From Lactococcus sp. dk101 (GTDB taxonomy: Bacteria > Bacillota > Bacilli > Lactobacillales > Streptococcaceae): a stretch of 64,000 nucleotides of DNA. Below are positions 25,129 to 34,519 of the stretch, piece after piece. The DNA lies in contig NZ_WITI01000007.1 in NCBI RefSeq assembly GCF_009601055.1, forward strand, positions 1 through 64,000, given 5' to 3'. Numbering within the stretch: the first letter of the stretch is position 1; each line of letters begins with the position of its first letter. The notes under the pieces were generated by a model. That model saw nothing but the letters and a program-made list of their open reading frames with translations. It made no database searches and had not been told where the DNA came from. The position numbers and the translations under genes were made by a program.

Positions 25129-25941
25129 TTAGCTAGCACTTGCTTGGTTTAAATCATGGATTGCCGAAATGGCTTGGGCAACGCCAGAATCAGTATTTTT
25201 CCCTACGACCATTTTAGCATATTTTTTGACCTGCTGATTTGCATTTTCGACCACAATCGGAAGGCCAACCATTTGAAGCATTGGAATATCATTTTCCCCA
25301 TCCCCAATCGCCGCTACTTCATCATTTTGTAGGTCTGATGTTTTCAAAATCGTGGAAATTGCGTCTGATTTACTGTAATGATCCGAGGTAACTTCCAAAT
25401 ACCAAGCACCCGATTGTTTGACCGAAATCCCTGAAAAATTGAGTTCCGCCAGTCTTTCCTTGATTTCTTCCATCTGAGTGGGATCAAAAACCATCATCAT
25501 TATTTTGTAAATTTCAGATTGACCGTTGAATGGTTTAAAAGTCGGTGTCAAATGAGTCAACGATTTTTGAATGAAAATTCCTTTGTCTTGTTTTGCCGCA
25601 TACCAATGCGAAAGGCTGTACCAGCTCAAGCTGACTTGGGGAAATTCAGTCGAAATCAAGTCAATAATACTTGTGACCGTTTCACAAGCAATAGTATGTT
25701 GGTCTAAGACTTCAATGCCATATTCATTTTTTTGGAAGGTCAGATTACCATTATAAGCAATCTGAGGGCCTGAAACATTGAGTTGCTCAATCAAAGGTAG
25801 CATTTCCAAAGGGCTACGTGCTGAAACCAGACTTACTGGAAGTTGACTGTAATAAATCGCCCAAACATTTTGTTCAGGAAGATTCCCACGTGCGTCCAAT
25901 AATGTGCCATCAAGGTCTGTAAAAATATGTTTAATTGTCAT
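25129..25941 (-). CDS. Cof-type HAD phosphatase
   Basis: A 270-residue HAD hydrolase of the Cof/YidA type. Nucleophile motif DLDGTLLD (residues 9-16), motif II SARS, motif IV GDGENDIPML with the two Asp residues. Members dephosphorylate sugar phosphates and cofactors; substrate unknown. AAAGGAG precedes the ATG. Confidence 0.9.
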   Translation of the reverse strand: MTIKHIFTDLDGTLLDARGNLPEQNVWAIYYSQLPVSLVSARSPLEMLPLIEQLNVSGPQIAYNGNLTFQKNEYGIEVLDQHTIACETVTSIIDLISTEFPQVSLSWYSLSHWYAAKQDKGIFIQKSLTHLTPTFKPFNGQSEIYKIMMMVFDPTQMEEIKERLAELNFSGISVKQSGAWYLEVTSDHYSKSDAISTILKTSDLQNDEVAAIGDGENDIPMLQMVGLPIVVENANQQVKKYAKMVVGKNTDSGVAQAISAIHDLNQASAS

Positions 25942-26033
25942 GTCAATCTCCTTTAAGATTTGTCTTTTATTTTTATGACTTCATTGTAAACTGTGGAACT
26001 CGTTCCATGTCAAGCCCTTTTTTTATTTTTTTT

Positions 26034-26062
26034 ACAAAAAAAACATTCTAAAACTAGAATGT
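26034..26062 (-). terminator. Terminator of the DUF697-like gene
   Basis: On the minus strand ACATTCTA-gttt-TAGAATGT followed by eight T, after the stop of 26077-26742. Confidence 0.8.
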
Positions 26063-26076
26063 CCTTTGTTTACTTA

Positions 26077-26742
26077 TTATTTGAGCTTAAAATGGGTTGA
26101 AAGTTGCATCAATTGAAGCATTTTTTTGACTTGTTGATTGACATTTTTCTTGTTACTTAAGACATCTTCGCCTTTGTTGAGCATGTTGACAGTAATCCAG
26201 CCTAAAGTTTCTGTTATTGCCACCGAAACCGTCAGATTTGCCACTGTTCCAGCCGCCGTTCCAAAAAAAGGAATTATTTTCATCAAATTTCCGGGGATTT
26301 CACGGACAAATGTCATCAAAAATGTCTCTTTTGCCAGGCTCCATGCCATACCTTCGCTCCATTTGGCTCCAAATATTTTGTGCAAACGGCTCATCATGAC
26401 CACTTGGATAGGCACCAGCATAGCAGAGTCAGTTAAAGGAATTGGCGACAAAGTAACGATTGCTGCCATTAAGGTAGCCGAATGTATGGTTTGATGCGCT
26501 TTTTTCCTCACTTCTGGCGCTACATTTTCAAGTAAGGGGTCAAAATAGTGATCTAGCTTGCTTCCAACAACCGTCAGATTTTTTTCTGCCTCTTGCTTCA
26601 AACTTGCCAGCGATTTTTTCAAGATTGACGCTGACTTTTTCGGCATTTTTTGCGTCACTTCCGTAAAAAATTGATCAAAATCGTCAGCCTTATCAACTGT
26701 CATTGGTGACAGCACTTCTTTTTTCTGCTTTCTCTTAAACAT
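26077..26742 (-). CDS. DUF697/YcjF-like membrane-associated protein
   Basis: A 221-residue protein with a charged N-terminal half and a hydrophobic centre (about 95-140 and 160-190; SATLMAAIVTLSPIPLTDSAMLVPIQ, GTAAGTVANLTVS) that resembles DUF697. Function unknown. The start at 26742 is set by AAAGGAG; the long N-terminal extension is rejected as a non-coding, Cys-rich read-through. Confidence 0.65.
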   Translation of the reverse strand: MFKRKQKKEVLSPMTVDKADDFDQFFTEVTQKMPKKSASILKKSLASLKQEAEKNLTVVGSKLDHYFDPLLENVAPEVRKKAHQTIHSATLMAAIVTLSPIPLTDSAMLVPIQVVMMSRLHKIFGAKWSEGMAWSLAKETFLMTFVREIPGNLMKIIPFFGTAAGTVANLTVSVAITETLGWITVNMLNKGEDVLSNKKNVNQQVKKMLQLMQLSTHFKLK

Positions 26743-26874
26743 GTGTCTCCTTTCCAAAAATTGAAAATGACCTTTTGTAATGATAATTATAGCACAGTTT
26801 TGAACTGTAAAACAGCAGATTATTTTTATCAAATTGTACTGCCCAAAATGGCAAAATAATGATAAAATTTGAGT

Positions 26875-28737
26875 ATGACAATTACATTTAGAGAAATACG
26901 AAAAGAATATCAAAATCAGGCCGTTTTATCCGAGGTCAATTTTCAGATTGAAAGTCGGGAATTTTTCGTGCTTGCCGGCAGTAGTGGTGGTGGAAAAACA
27001 ACCCTGCTCAAGATGATTAATCGGCTGATTGAGCCGACATCTGGTCACATTGAGATTGATGGGCAAGACATTAGGGAGATGGATTTGCGCGAGCTTCGCC
27101 TTCAGATTGGCTATGTTTTACAAGATATTGCCCTTTTTCCAAATATGACAATTCTTGAAAATGTCGGACTTATCCCACAAATGAAAGGCTGGAAAGCTGA
27201 CAAAATCAAAGCGCGCGTCGAGGAACTTCTGCCTTTGGTTGGATTGTCTGCCGAAAAATATCTCATGCGTTATCCACACGAACTCTCTGGTGGTGAGGCT
27301 CAAAGAATTGGTATTTTGCGGGCCATTGCGGCCAATCCAAAAATTATTTTGATGGACGAACCTTTTTCAGCGCTGGATCCGATTTCACGTAAACAACTGC
27401 AAATCACAGGCATTTTTCAGACCATTCCATCTTTGGCATTGCTTGGCTTGCTCATTCCTTTTCTCGGAATTGGTGCACCACCTGCTATCGTCGCATTGGT
27501 CGTTTATGGTTTGTTTCCGATTATCCAAAATACTTATACGGGACTGCAACAAATCAATCCGTCTTTGATTGAGGCTGCGACTGCATTTGGTATGAACCGA
27601 CGTGAGCGTTTGATGAAGTTTGAACTGGCGCTCGCCATGCCATTTATCATTGCGGGTATCCGAACCAGTGCTGTCATGATTATCGGAACAGCTACGCTTG
27701 CAGCACTCATTGGTGCAGGTGGTCTTGGTAATTTTATTATTCTTGGTATTAACTCAAATGACATTAGCCTCATTCTCATTGGTGCCATTTCATCAGCCAT
27801 TCTTGCCATTTTGTTCTCAACGCTTTTACATTGGCTGGAAAAAGCCAAACTTCGCACGATTTTGATGAGCTTTTTCATTGGTTTAATACTTTTGGCTGGT
27901 TCTTATTATCAACCTCAATCAAGCACACACCCTGAAATCACGATTGGTGGCAAACTTGGTTCTGAGCCGACCATCATTATCAATATGTACAAAGAATTGA
28001 TTGAGAAAAAAAGTGATATTCGTGTCAATTTGAAGTCCAATTTTGGCGATACAACTTTTTGTTACAATGCGCTAAAAACTGACAAAATCGACCTTTATCC
28101 TGAATATACAGGTACCATTTTGACCACATTTTCAAAGAAAACGACCACATCAACCAATCCTGGGACCGTCTATGAAAATGCACGCGATGACATCAAAAAA
28201 TTGGACGATTTCATTTATCTAAAACCAATGGCCTTTCAAGATACCTATGCACTGGCTGTCAAATCAAGCACTGCAAAGGAAAATCAACTGGAAAACATTT
28301 CTGATTTGAGCACGCTCAATCACCCACTTGCAGGATTTGACCTCGAATTTGCCAATCGAAAAGATGGTTATTTGGGACTTCAAAGTAAATATGGCTTGAA
28401 TTTCAATGTTAAAACCATGCAGACCAGCCTGATTTATAGCGCTTTAAACAGCAATGCTGTTCAGATTGCTCAAGTTTATTCGACAGACAGCCAGATCAAG
28501 CAATACAACTTGAAAGTCTTAAAAGATGATAAAAAACTTTTCCCACCTTATCAAGCAGCACCCTTGATGTCTGAAAAATTACTCAAAAAATATCCACAGT
28601 TAGAGACAATCTTGAACCAGTTGGCTGGCAAAATCACAGACCAAGAGATGATTGAAATGAACTATCAAGTCAATGTCGAACAAAAATCCGCAGCCACAGT
28701 GGCTCATGATTTCTTGGTCAAACATCATTTGATTTAA
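26875..28737 (+). pseudogene. Fused remnant of a choline/betaine ABC transporter
   Basis: One 620-residue frame joins two genes normally separate. Residues 1-176 are the ATPase of a quaternary-amine ABC transporter: Walker [10 protein letters not shown], signature LSGGEAQR, Walker B IILMDEP, D-loop SALD. At about nucleotide 27403 it jumps to a permease missing its first membrane segments (from [16 protein letters not shown]), which continues into the substrate-binding domain (about 360-620, from [14 protein letters not shown]). The switch histidine and the whole ATPase C-terminus are gone. An in-frame deletion of roughly 0.6 kb explains it. The ATG has no ribosome site and sits six bases after TAAAAT. 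Confidence 0.8.
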
Positions 28738-28738
28738 A

Positions 28739-28770
28739 TAAAAAACTTATCTAAGGATAAGTTTTTTATT
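28739..28770. terminator. Bidirectional terminator
   Basis: AAAAAACTTATC-taag-GATAAGTTTTTTATT between convergent genes. Confidence 0.85.
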
Positions 28771-30619
28771 TTGCAAACTGAGAATTATAAAGATGAGCAT
28801 ACAGTCCACTTTGAGAAAGGAATTTTTCATGATTTCCCTTTTCAACGATATTTCCTTGATTCATGACAATGATTTGATCTGCCTCACGAATGGTTGACAA
28901 TCGATGAGCCACGACGAAACTGGTTCGCCCAATCAAAAGCCGATTCATCGCTTCTTGAATGTGCTTCTCTGTCCGTGTGTCAACCGAGCTGGTTGCTTCA
29001 TCCAAAATCAAAATTTCAGGATTGGCGACAAAAGCCCGAGCAATCGTCAAAAGTTGTCGCTGACCTTGTGAAATATTGCTGGCCTCTTCATTAAGCAAAG
29101 TGTCATAACCTTGTGGCAATGTTTGAATAAATTCATCTGCGAATGCCATTTTGGCAGCACTGACAAGTTCTTCATCTGTCGCGTCAAGTCTGCCATAGCG
29201 GAGATTATCACGAATACTCCCACTAAAAAGCCAGGTTTCCTGCAAGACCATCGCCATTTTTGAACGCAATTTTTCTCTTGAGAAACTTTGAATGTTTTGC
29301 CCATCCAAAAATATGTGTCCTGAACTTGGCTCATAAAAGCGCTCTAATAAATTGATTAGGGTTGTTTTTCCCGCACCTGTTGTCCCTACAATAGCAATCA
29401 TTTCTCCTGATTTTACTGCCAGCGAAAAATCTTGCATCAGCGGTTGCGATGGCAAATATTGAAAAGCTAATTTGTCAAAGCGAATAAGGTCTGAAGTCCC
29501 TTTGTCAGTACTGACAGAAGCCTCTTCTGGAAAGAGTGGCATTTCTTCTTCATCGAGCAAATCAAAAATACGTTCCGCTGAGGCCACCGTTGCTTGAATG
29601 GTATTTAGCATGTTAGAAATATTCGTGATAGGCTGCGAAAATTGATTGGTATATTGGAGCATGGCTTGAACATCTCCAAGATTGATTGTGCCAGAGATGA
29701 CTTTTAAGCCTCCGACAACAGCCATCGCCAGATAATCCAAATTATTGATAAAGCGCATGGTTGGATATATCAATGTTGAAACCACCTGTGCTTTCCATGC
29801 TGCCTGATAGAATTCTTCATTTTTCTGCTTAAAACGTGCTAGCATCTCTTCTTCATGGTTAAACGTTTTAATAATTGAATGTCCTGCATAATTTTCCTCA
29901 ATTTGATTGTTAAGGAGGCCAAGATGGCGTTGTTGTTCGGCAAAGAAACGCTGTGAAAGAGGCGCTACAATACGTACCGTCATAAAAGCCAATGGTACTG
30001 TTACAAAGGCAACCAAAGCCAGTTGCCAACTAATCGTCAACATAAAATAAATGGTTCCAACAAACTGTAAAACAGAGGTGACCAATTGAATGAGTGTTTG
30101 ATTGAGCGTCCCCGAAATATTGTCCATATCATTAATCATACGACTCATGATGTCTCCATTATTGTGACCATCATAATATGAAACTGGCAATTTCCGCATT
30201 TTTTCTTTAAATTCGCGCCTCAAAGCATAGACCGTCCGCTGTGAAATACGTGTCATAATGCTTTGCTGCAAGACACCTGACACAAAACTAATCACATAAA
30301 TGACTGCCACCACTGACAAAATCGAAGCGACTTTCGCCATATCAATTCGAATGCCCTGATGTGTTTTGTAAGCACTGATGATGCCATCAAATACGACAGT
30401 CGTCGCATTCCCGAGTATTTTTGGCGCCTGAACGGATAAAATGACTGATATACTCGCAATAATTAGTGAAAAAATAACCCCCCAGAAATCACGACGCATA
30501 TATTTAAACAAGCGAATGAGCGTTGGCCAGAAGTTTTCAGCTCTTTTTGCCTTTTTCCCCCACCTTGAAGCTGCACCATTGCCAGATCGATTGAGATAGT
30601 TACCACCATTTCTCATCAT
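28766..30619 (-). CDS. lmrD: ABC exporter half, LmrD-like
   Basis: A 617-residue exporter half-transporter: six membrane helices (about 45-330), then an ATPase with Walker A GTTGAGKTTL, a degenerate signature ISQGQRQ, and a full Walker B ILILDEATSSVD with the catalytic Glu. Its partner upstream has the reverse pattern, as in heterodimeric drug exporters such as LmrCD and BmrCD. The start codon shares a base with the partner's stop. The gene name is by analogy. Confidence 0.8.
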   Translation of the reverse strand: MMRNGGNYLNRSGNGAASRWGKKAKRAENFWPTLIRLFKYMRRDFWGVIFSLIIASISVILSVQAPKILGNATTVVFDGIISAYKTHQGIRIDMAKVASILSVVAVIYVISFVSGVLQQSIMTRISQRTVYALRREFKEKMRKLPVSYYDGHNNGDIMSRMINDMDNISGTLNQTLIQLVTSVLQFVGTIYFMLTISWQLALVAFVTVPLAFMTVRIVAPLSQRFFAEQQRHLGLLNNQIEENYAGHSIIKTFNHEEEMLARFKQKNEEFYQAAWKAQVVSTLIYPTMRFINNLDYLAMAVVGGLKVISGTINLGDVQAMLQYTNQFSQPITNISNMLNTIQATVASAERIFDLLDEEEMPLFPEEASVSTDKGTSDLIRFDKLAFQYLPSQPLMQDFSLAVKSGEMIAIVGTTGAGKTTLINLLERFYEPSSGHIFLDGQNIQSFSREKLRSKMAMVLQETWLFSGSIRDNLRYGRLDATDEELVSAAKMAFADEFIQTLPQGYDTLLNEEASNISQGQRQLLTIARAFVANPEILILDEATSSVDTRTEKHIQEAMNRLLIGRTSFVVAHRLSTIREADQIIVMNQGNIVEKGNHEKFLSQSGLYAHLYNSQFAK

Positions 30620-32400
30620 CAGTTTTGCCCTCCTTTCAACACTCTATCTGGGCTGTCAAGTCCCATTTTTTGCAAGTCTTGGTCAGAAAGTTGTGAACGC
30701 AATATTTCTTGATAATGAAGGCAAGTTTTGGACAATTCAGCATGACTACCAAAACCGCTGACCTGTCCATTTTCTAAAACTAAAATCTTGTCAGCATTCA
30801 TGACTGTAGCAATACGTTGTGCCATAATAATTTTAATCGCATTTTGGTGGGCTTTCGAAGCAGAAATGGCTTGCCGTAATTTTGCATCTGTCGCAAAATC
30901 AAGGGCCGAAAATGAGTCATCAAAGAGATAAATTTGTGCAGGCTTAATCAAACTTCGTGCGATAGACAGGCGTTGCCGTTGACCTCCCGAAAAATTGGCT
31001 CCATTTTGTTCAACAGACATTTTCAAGCCTCCCTGTTGACGAACGAAATCGGCTGCTTGAGCAATTTCAAGGGCTTGCCACATTTCCTCATCAGTAGCAT
31101 CCGGTTTACCAAAATAGAGGTTAGACTGGACCGTTCCTGAAAACAAAACTGCTTTTTGCTGAGCAATCGATATTCGGTCATAAAGTTCATGAAGAGTCAA
31201 CTGACGAATATCTACTCCATTCAGCAAAATGCGCCCAGTTGTCACATCCATAAAGCGTCCCATCAATTGGACGAGCGTTGTTTTACCTGCCCCCGTTCCT
31301 CCAATAATTGCTAGCGTTTGACCGGCTTCAACCTCAAATGTCAGTGCTGACAGCGCTAGTCGTTCCGCTTGATCAAATTTGTAAGTAACCTGTTCAAAGG
31401 CCAATGCCGAGCCAGTTGCGCTTATTTCATTTTTGGGCAATGCGCCTGGGTTTGACATTTTTTCTTCTCTACCCAGCACTTCGCATACACGAATCGCAGA
31501 AACCTGCGCACGAGGAACCATCACTGCCACAGCTGATAACTGCATGAAACTCATCAAAATTTGGCTGGCATAAGTCAAGAATGCGACTAAGTTCCCCATG
31601 GGCATCATTCCTTGTCCAATCAATTTAGCTCCAAACCAAACGATTCCCAAATTCGTAAACGATAAGATAACAGTCATAATTGGCATAAGCATTGCAACAG
31701 TCGTCAAGACAATCCGACTGGTCTGTGTCAGATCTCGATTGGCTGCATCGAATTTTTCCTGCTCAAAATCATCTCGATTGAAAGCACGAATGACACGAAC
31801 ACCTGTCAATCCTTGCTGAAAAACCAGATTGATTTTATCAACCAGCGTTTGCATGACACGAAAACGAGGAATGGCAATTGCCATATTGATGACTACTGCA
31901 AGAGTCAACAAAGGTAAACTGACTGCAAAAACAAGCATCAGATTTTGGCTCAAATGCCATGCCATAAAAATCGAACCAATCAACATCATCGGTGCCATTA
32001 GCATCATTCGCAGCATGGTTTGAAAGACGTTTTGCAACTGTGTCACATCATTTGTCGTTCGTGTAATCAAAGTCGAATCACCAAAATCGGCAAAGGACAA
32101 GTCGTCCATTAGCATGACTTTCTTAAAAACGTCCTGCCGTAAATTTCTTCCCAAACGTTGCGATTGTTTTGATGCAAAATAAACATTTACCAATGCAGAA
32201 ATCCAACTGGCGAGAGCAATGAGAAGCATGACCGCTCCCATCTTCCAGATGTAAGACATTTCTTGCTGCGCAATGCCTTTATTGATAATGTCAGCTGTGA
32301 TACTGGGCAACCATAGATTTGTCATCACTTGAATAACCAAGAAAAACAGCGCCCAGAATACCGGCCAAGGCTGTAAATAATGACGTCCAATATTTAACAT
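30619..32400 (-). CDS. lmrC: ABC exporter half, LmrC-like
   Basis: A 593-residue exporter half-transporter with six N-terminal helices and an ATPase domain: Walker A GGTGAGKTTL, canonical signature FSGGQRQR, but Walker B ending FDDSFSALD, so Asp replaces the catalytic Glu. Together with the downstream subunit this gives one competent and one degenerate ATP site. Likely role: multidrug or bile-salt efflux. AAGGTAAA precedes the ATG. No LmrR-type regulator is adjacent. Confidence 0.8.
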   Translation of the reverse strand: MLNIGRHYLQPWPVFWALFFLVIQVMTNLWLPSITADIINKGIAQQEMSYIWKMGAVMLLIALASWISALVNVYFASKQSQRLGRNLRQDVFKKVMLMDDLSFADFGDSTLITRTTNDVTQLQNVFQTMLRMMLMAPMMLIGSIFMAWHLSQNLMLVFAVSLPLLTLAVVINMAIAIPRFRVMQTLVDKINLVFQQGLTGVRVIRAFNRDDFEQEKFDAANRDLTQTSRIVLTTVAMLMPIMTVILSFTNLGIVWFGAKLIGQGMMPMGNLVAFLTYASQILMSFMQLSAVAVMVPRAQVSAIRVCEVLGREEKMSNPGALPKNEISATGSALAFEQVTYKFDQAERLALSALTFEVEAGQTLAIIGGTGAGKTTLVQLMGRFMDVTTGRILLNGVDIRQLTLHELYDRISIAQQKAVLFSGTVQSNLYFGKPDATDEEMWQALEIAQAADFVRQQGGLKMSVEQNGANFSGGQRQRLSIARSLIKPAQIYLFDDSFSALDFATDAKLRQAISASKAHQNAIKIIMAQRIATVMNADKILVLENGQVSGFGSHAELSKTCLHYQEILRSQLSDQDLQKMGLDSPDRVLKGGQN

Positions 32401-32494
32401 TTTACCTTCTTTAGAAACCTCAAACTATATTGTGTAGTTTCATATCTATCTTTAATAGCATTTGACATTATAGCACTTTTTCTAAAAAAAATCC

Positions 32495-32526
32495 CAAGAA
32501 AAAAACTGTCAAAGCTGACAGTTTTA
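32495..32526 (-). terminator. TGTCA-type hairpin terminator
   Basis: AAACTGTCA-AAGC-TGACAGTTT followed by a T-run on the minus strand, right after the stop of 32527-32943. It is a variant of the TGTCAG palindrome family. Confidence 0.8.
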
Positions 32527-32943
32527 TTATAAATTTACATTGATTTCAGGGTAGCTTTCAGCATAAACTTCATCATTTGTTCCATAATATGAAACTTTTC
32601 GTACTTCAAAATCAACCACATAGCGAACAATTCCGGCCTTCCAGCAGCCCATTAGGAATTCTGGAAAACTGCTTTCTCCATTTTGGTCAATTTTCAAAAT
32701 CCGTTTTAATTCTGCTTCATCAAAGCTTGGAACGTCAGTGGGTTGACTGATTAAACCTTGATTTAACATGGTCAAGACGCCTTCCGATGTCCAATAAGTG
32801 CTTTGCCCAGCAGGCAAAATCCATTCGTTTTTTGTCACGCCTACTTCATGCAGACAAGCTGACAAATAAGGAAATCCGCCAACTTTTGGCCGTATCTTTT
32901 CAGCTTTCTTCATTGCAGTTTGAATTAAATCAATGCTTTTCAT
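32527..32943 (-). CDS. DUF1398 family protein
   Basis: A 138-residue cytoplasmic protein with the DUF1398 pattern: FPYLSACLHEVGV near the N-terminus, a central ILPAGQSTYWTSEG, and a C-terminal FEVRKVSYYGTNDEVYAESYP. No catalytic function is known. The gene is monocistronic. Confidence 0.75.
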   Translation of the reverse strand: MKSIDLIQTAMKKAEKIRPKVGGFPYLSACLHEVGVTKNEWILPAGQSTYWTSEGVLTMLNQGLISQPTDVPSFDEAELKRILKIDQNGESSFPEFLMGCWKAGIVRYVVDFEVRKVSYYGTNDEVYAESYPEINVNL

Positions 32944-33006
32944 TTTTTACTTGAACTCTTTTCTTATTTTATTTTCATGAAATCATCTGTCAGTGCTGAC
33001 AGGCTT

Positions 33007-33573
33007 TTATTTGGTGTAAGTTAAGCTTTTGACAATGTTTCCTGAGCCGTTTGTCAAATTGATGACAACTTTTGGATTTTCTGTCCCACTTTCAGACATG
33101 GACGTAAGGGCTTGGTCGGCAAGAGACTGAATAGAGTCGCCATTTGCTGCAACCAATGCATTGGCAGTCAAACTATTCAGCTTGCTTGATTTGATGGTAT
33201 AAGTCACCGTTGAGCCACTTACTGTCGCCACTGCGCTATCAACATAAGCACCAGCTTTAGCTTTAATGGTAGCCGCATAGCTATTCATTTTTTCTGCGAC
33301 TTGTTCAGGCGTTTTGGCTGCAACAGCTTGTCCCGTTGACGAAGCCGTTCCAGCGGATGATGTGCTGGAGCTTGAAGCTACTGCACTTGAACTCGATGCT
33401 TCTGTTTTGATGGATTGTACCAATTTATTCGTTTCATTTTTGACAATGTTTCGCTCAATCATCAGTCCGACACCAGCGACAATTGCCAGTAGGACAATGA
33501 TTGAAACGATGGTGATAAGTACTTTTCTCATCACATGTGATTTTTTCTTTGTTTTGTTCTGTCGTGAATTCAT
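33007..33573 (-). CDS. Membrane-anchored extracellular protein
   Basis: A 188-residue protein: basic N-terminus, one membrane helix (about 15-38), a Ser/Ala/Thr-rich linker (about 58-80) and an extracellular C-terminal domain of about 100 residues. No lipobox and no cell-wall sorting signal. The layout suggests a cell-surface protein; function unknown. GGAG precedes the ATG by four bases. Confidence 0.75.
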   Translation of the reverse strand: MNSRQNKTKKKSHVMRKVLITIVSIIVLLAIVAGVGLMIERNIVKNETNKLVQSIKTEASSSSAVASSSSTSSAGTASSTGQAVAAKTPEQVAEKMNSYAATIKAKAGAYVDSAVATVSGSTVTYTIKSSKLNSLTANALVAANGDSIQSLADQALTSMSESGTENPKVVINLTNGSGNIVKSLTYTK

Positions 33574-33647
33574 TTTTCTCCATTTCTTCCGTGAACAAAT
33601 TCATCCCGTACAGGTATTTTATCAAAAAAGTCTCAAATCAAACAGAA

Positions 33648-34422
33648 TTACGCTTCTTCATGCCTTTTCATCCATTTTGGAATTTCTGAAATGATTTGAC
33701 TTGGCAAAACAACATAGGCATCCTGTGCCAGTTGGTGCGCGATTGCAGAATGAAGATAAACTGCCGCAGCAACTGCTTCTGGCAAAGTACTAGAAAATTG
33801 TCCGATAAATGCACCGATGAGACCTGCCAGCGTATCGCCCATTCCGCCCGTTGCTTGAGCTGGCGTGCCAACAGTCAACAGATAAGCCGATTTGATTGGC
33901 AAATGCTTGAACAGCTGCTTCATTTTGACCACCAATCTCAAGTCCTGACAAGCGTTGAAGTTCCATCTCATGAGGCGTAAAGACCGTTCGTTCTGGAAAT
34001 GGAAGTTCAAGCCCATACCTTGCGAAAAGACTGATGGCTGAGCCATCAATCACAAGAAATTGATTTTCTGTGATTTGCTTAAGAATTTCCTTAAAAATTT
34101 CTAGGCTTTCCTCAGATAAACCTAGTCCACAACCAATCACAACCACGTCTGCTGCCAAAACAGCTGCCTTCAAGTCCGAATGAGCGTCAATCACCATTGC
34201 TTCCGGTAAGCGAGCATGAAGTGCTGAGCGATTGTGCAGATCGCAAGCGACCGTTGTCAAGCCACTTCCTGCATACACCGCTGCAGAAGCAGCCAAAATA
34301 ATGGCACCACCAAATTGTTCATTTCCGCCTACCAGCAAAAGCTTCCCATAATCCGATTTATGAGAATGCGCCCGCCGTTTTTTAATCACACGCCTTAAAA
34401 TATCATCATTTAGTTCAATCAT
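33648..34422 (-). pseudogene. nnrD: Broken ADP-dependent NAD(P)HX dehydratase
   Basis: The N-terminal part (YGKLLLVGGNEQFGGAIILAA, then VIGCGLGLSE) and the C-terminal part (VGTPAQATGGMGDTLAGLIGAF) of a YjeF-C/NnrD enzyme lie in different frames. The frame changes near 33905. Compared with the family, about 15-20 residues between FANQIG and SAYLLTVGTPAQ are missing, so a small out-of-frame deletion is more likely than a one-base slip. NAD(P)HX repair by this gene should be lost. Its start is leaderless: TATAAT, six bases, ATG. Confidence 0.85.
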
Positions 34423-34519
34423 GATTTAATTATATCAAAATCCACAGCTCCTGAATTCAATTTTCCGAAAAACAGCTTGTTTTTGGGAATGTTTGTTCTA
34501 AAGATGTTATAATTTTATC

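Noticed and set aside
26743-26913. N-terminal extension of the DUF697-like protein
   Set aside because: It is Cys/Ile-rich, lacks a ribosome site and overlaps the start of the divergent ABC gene.
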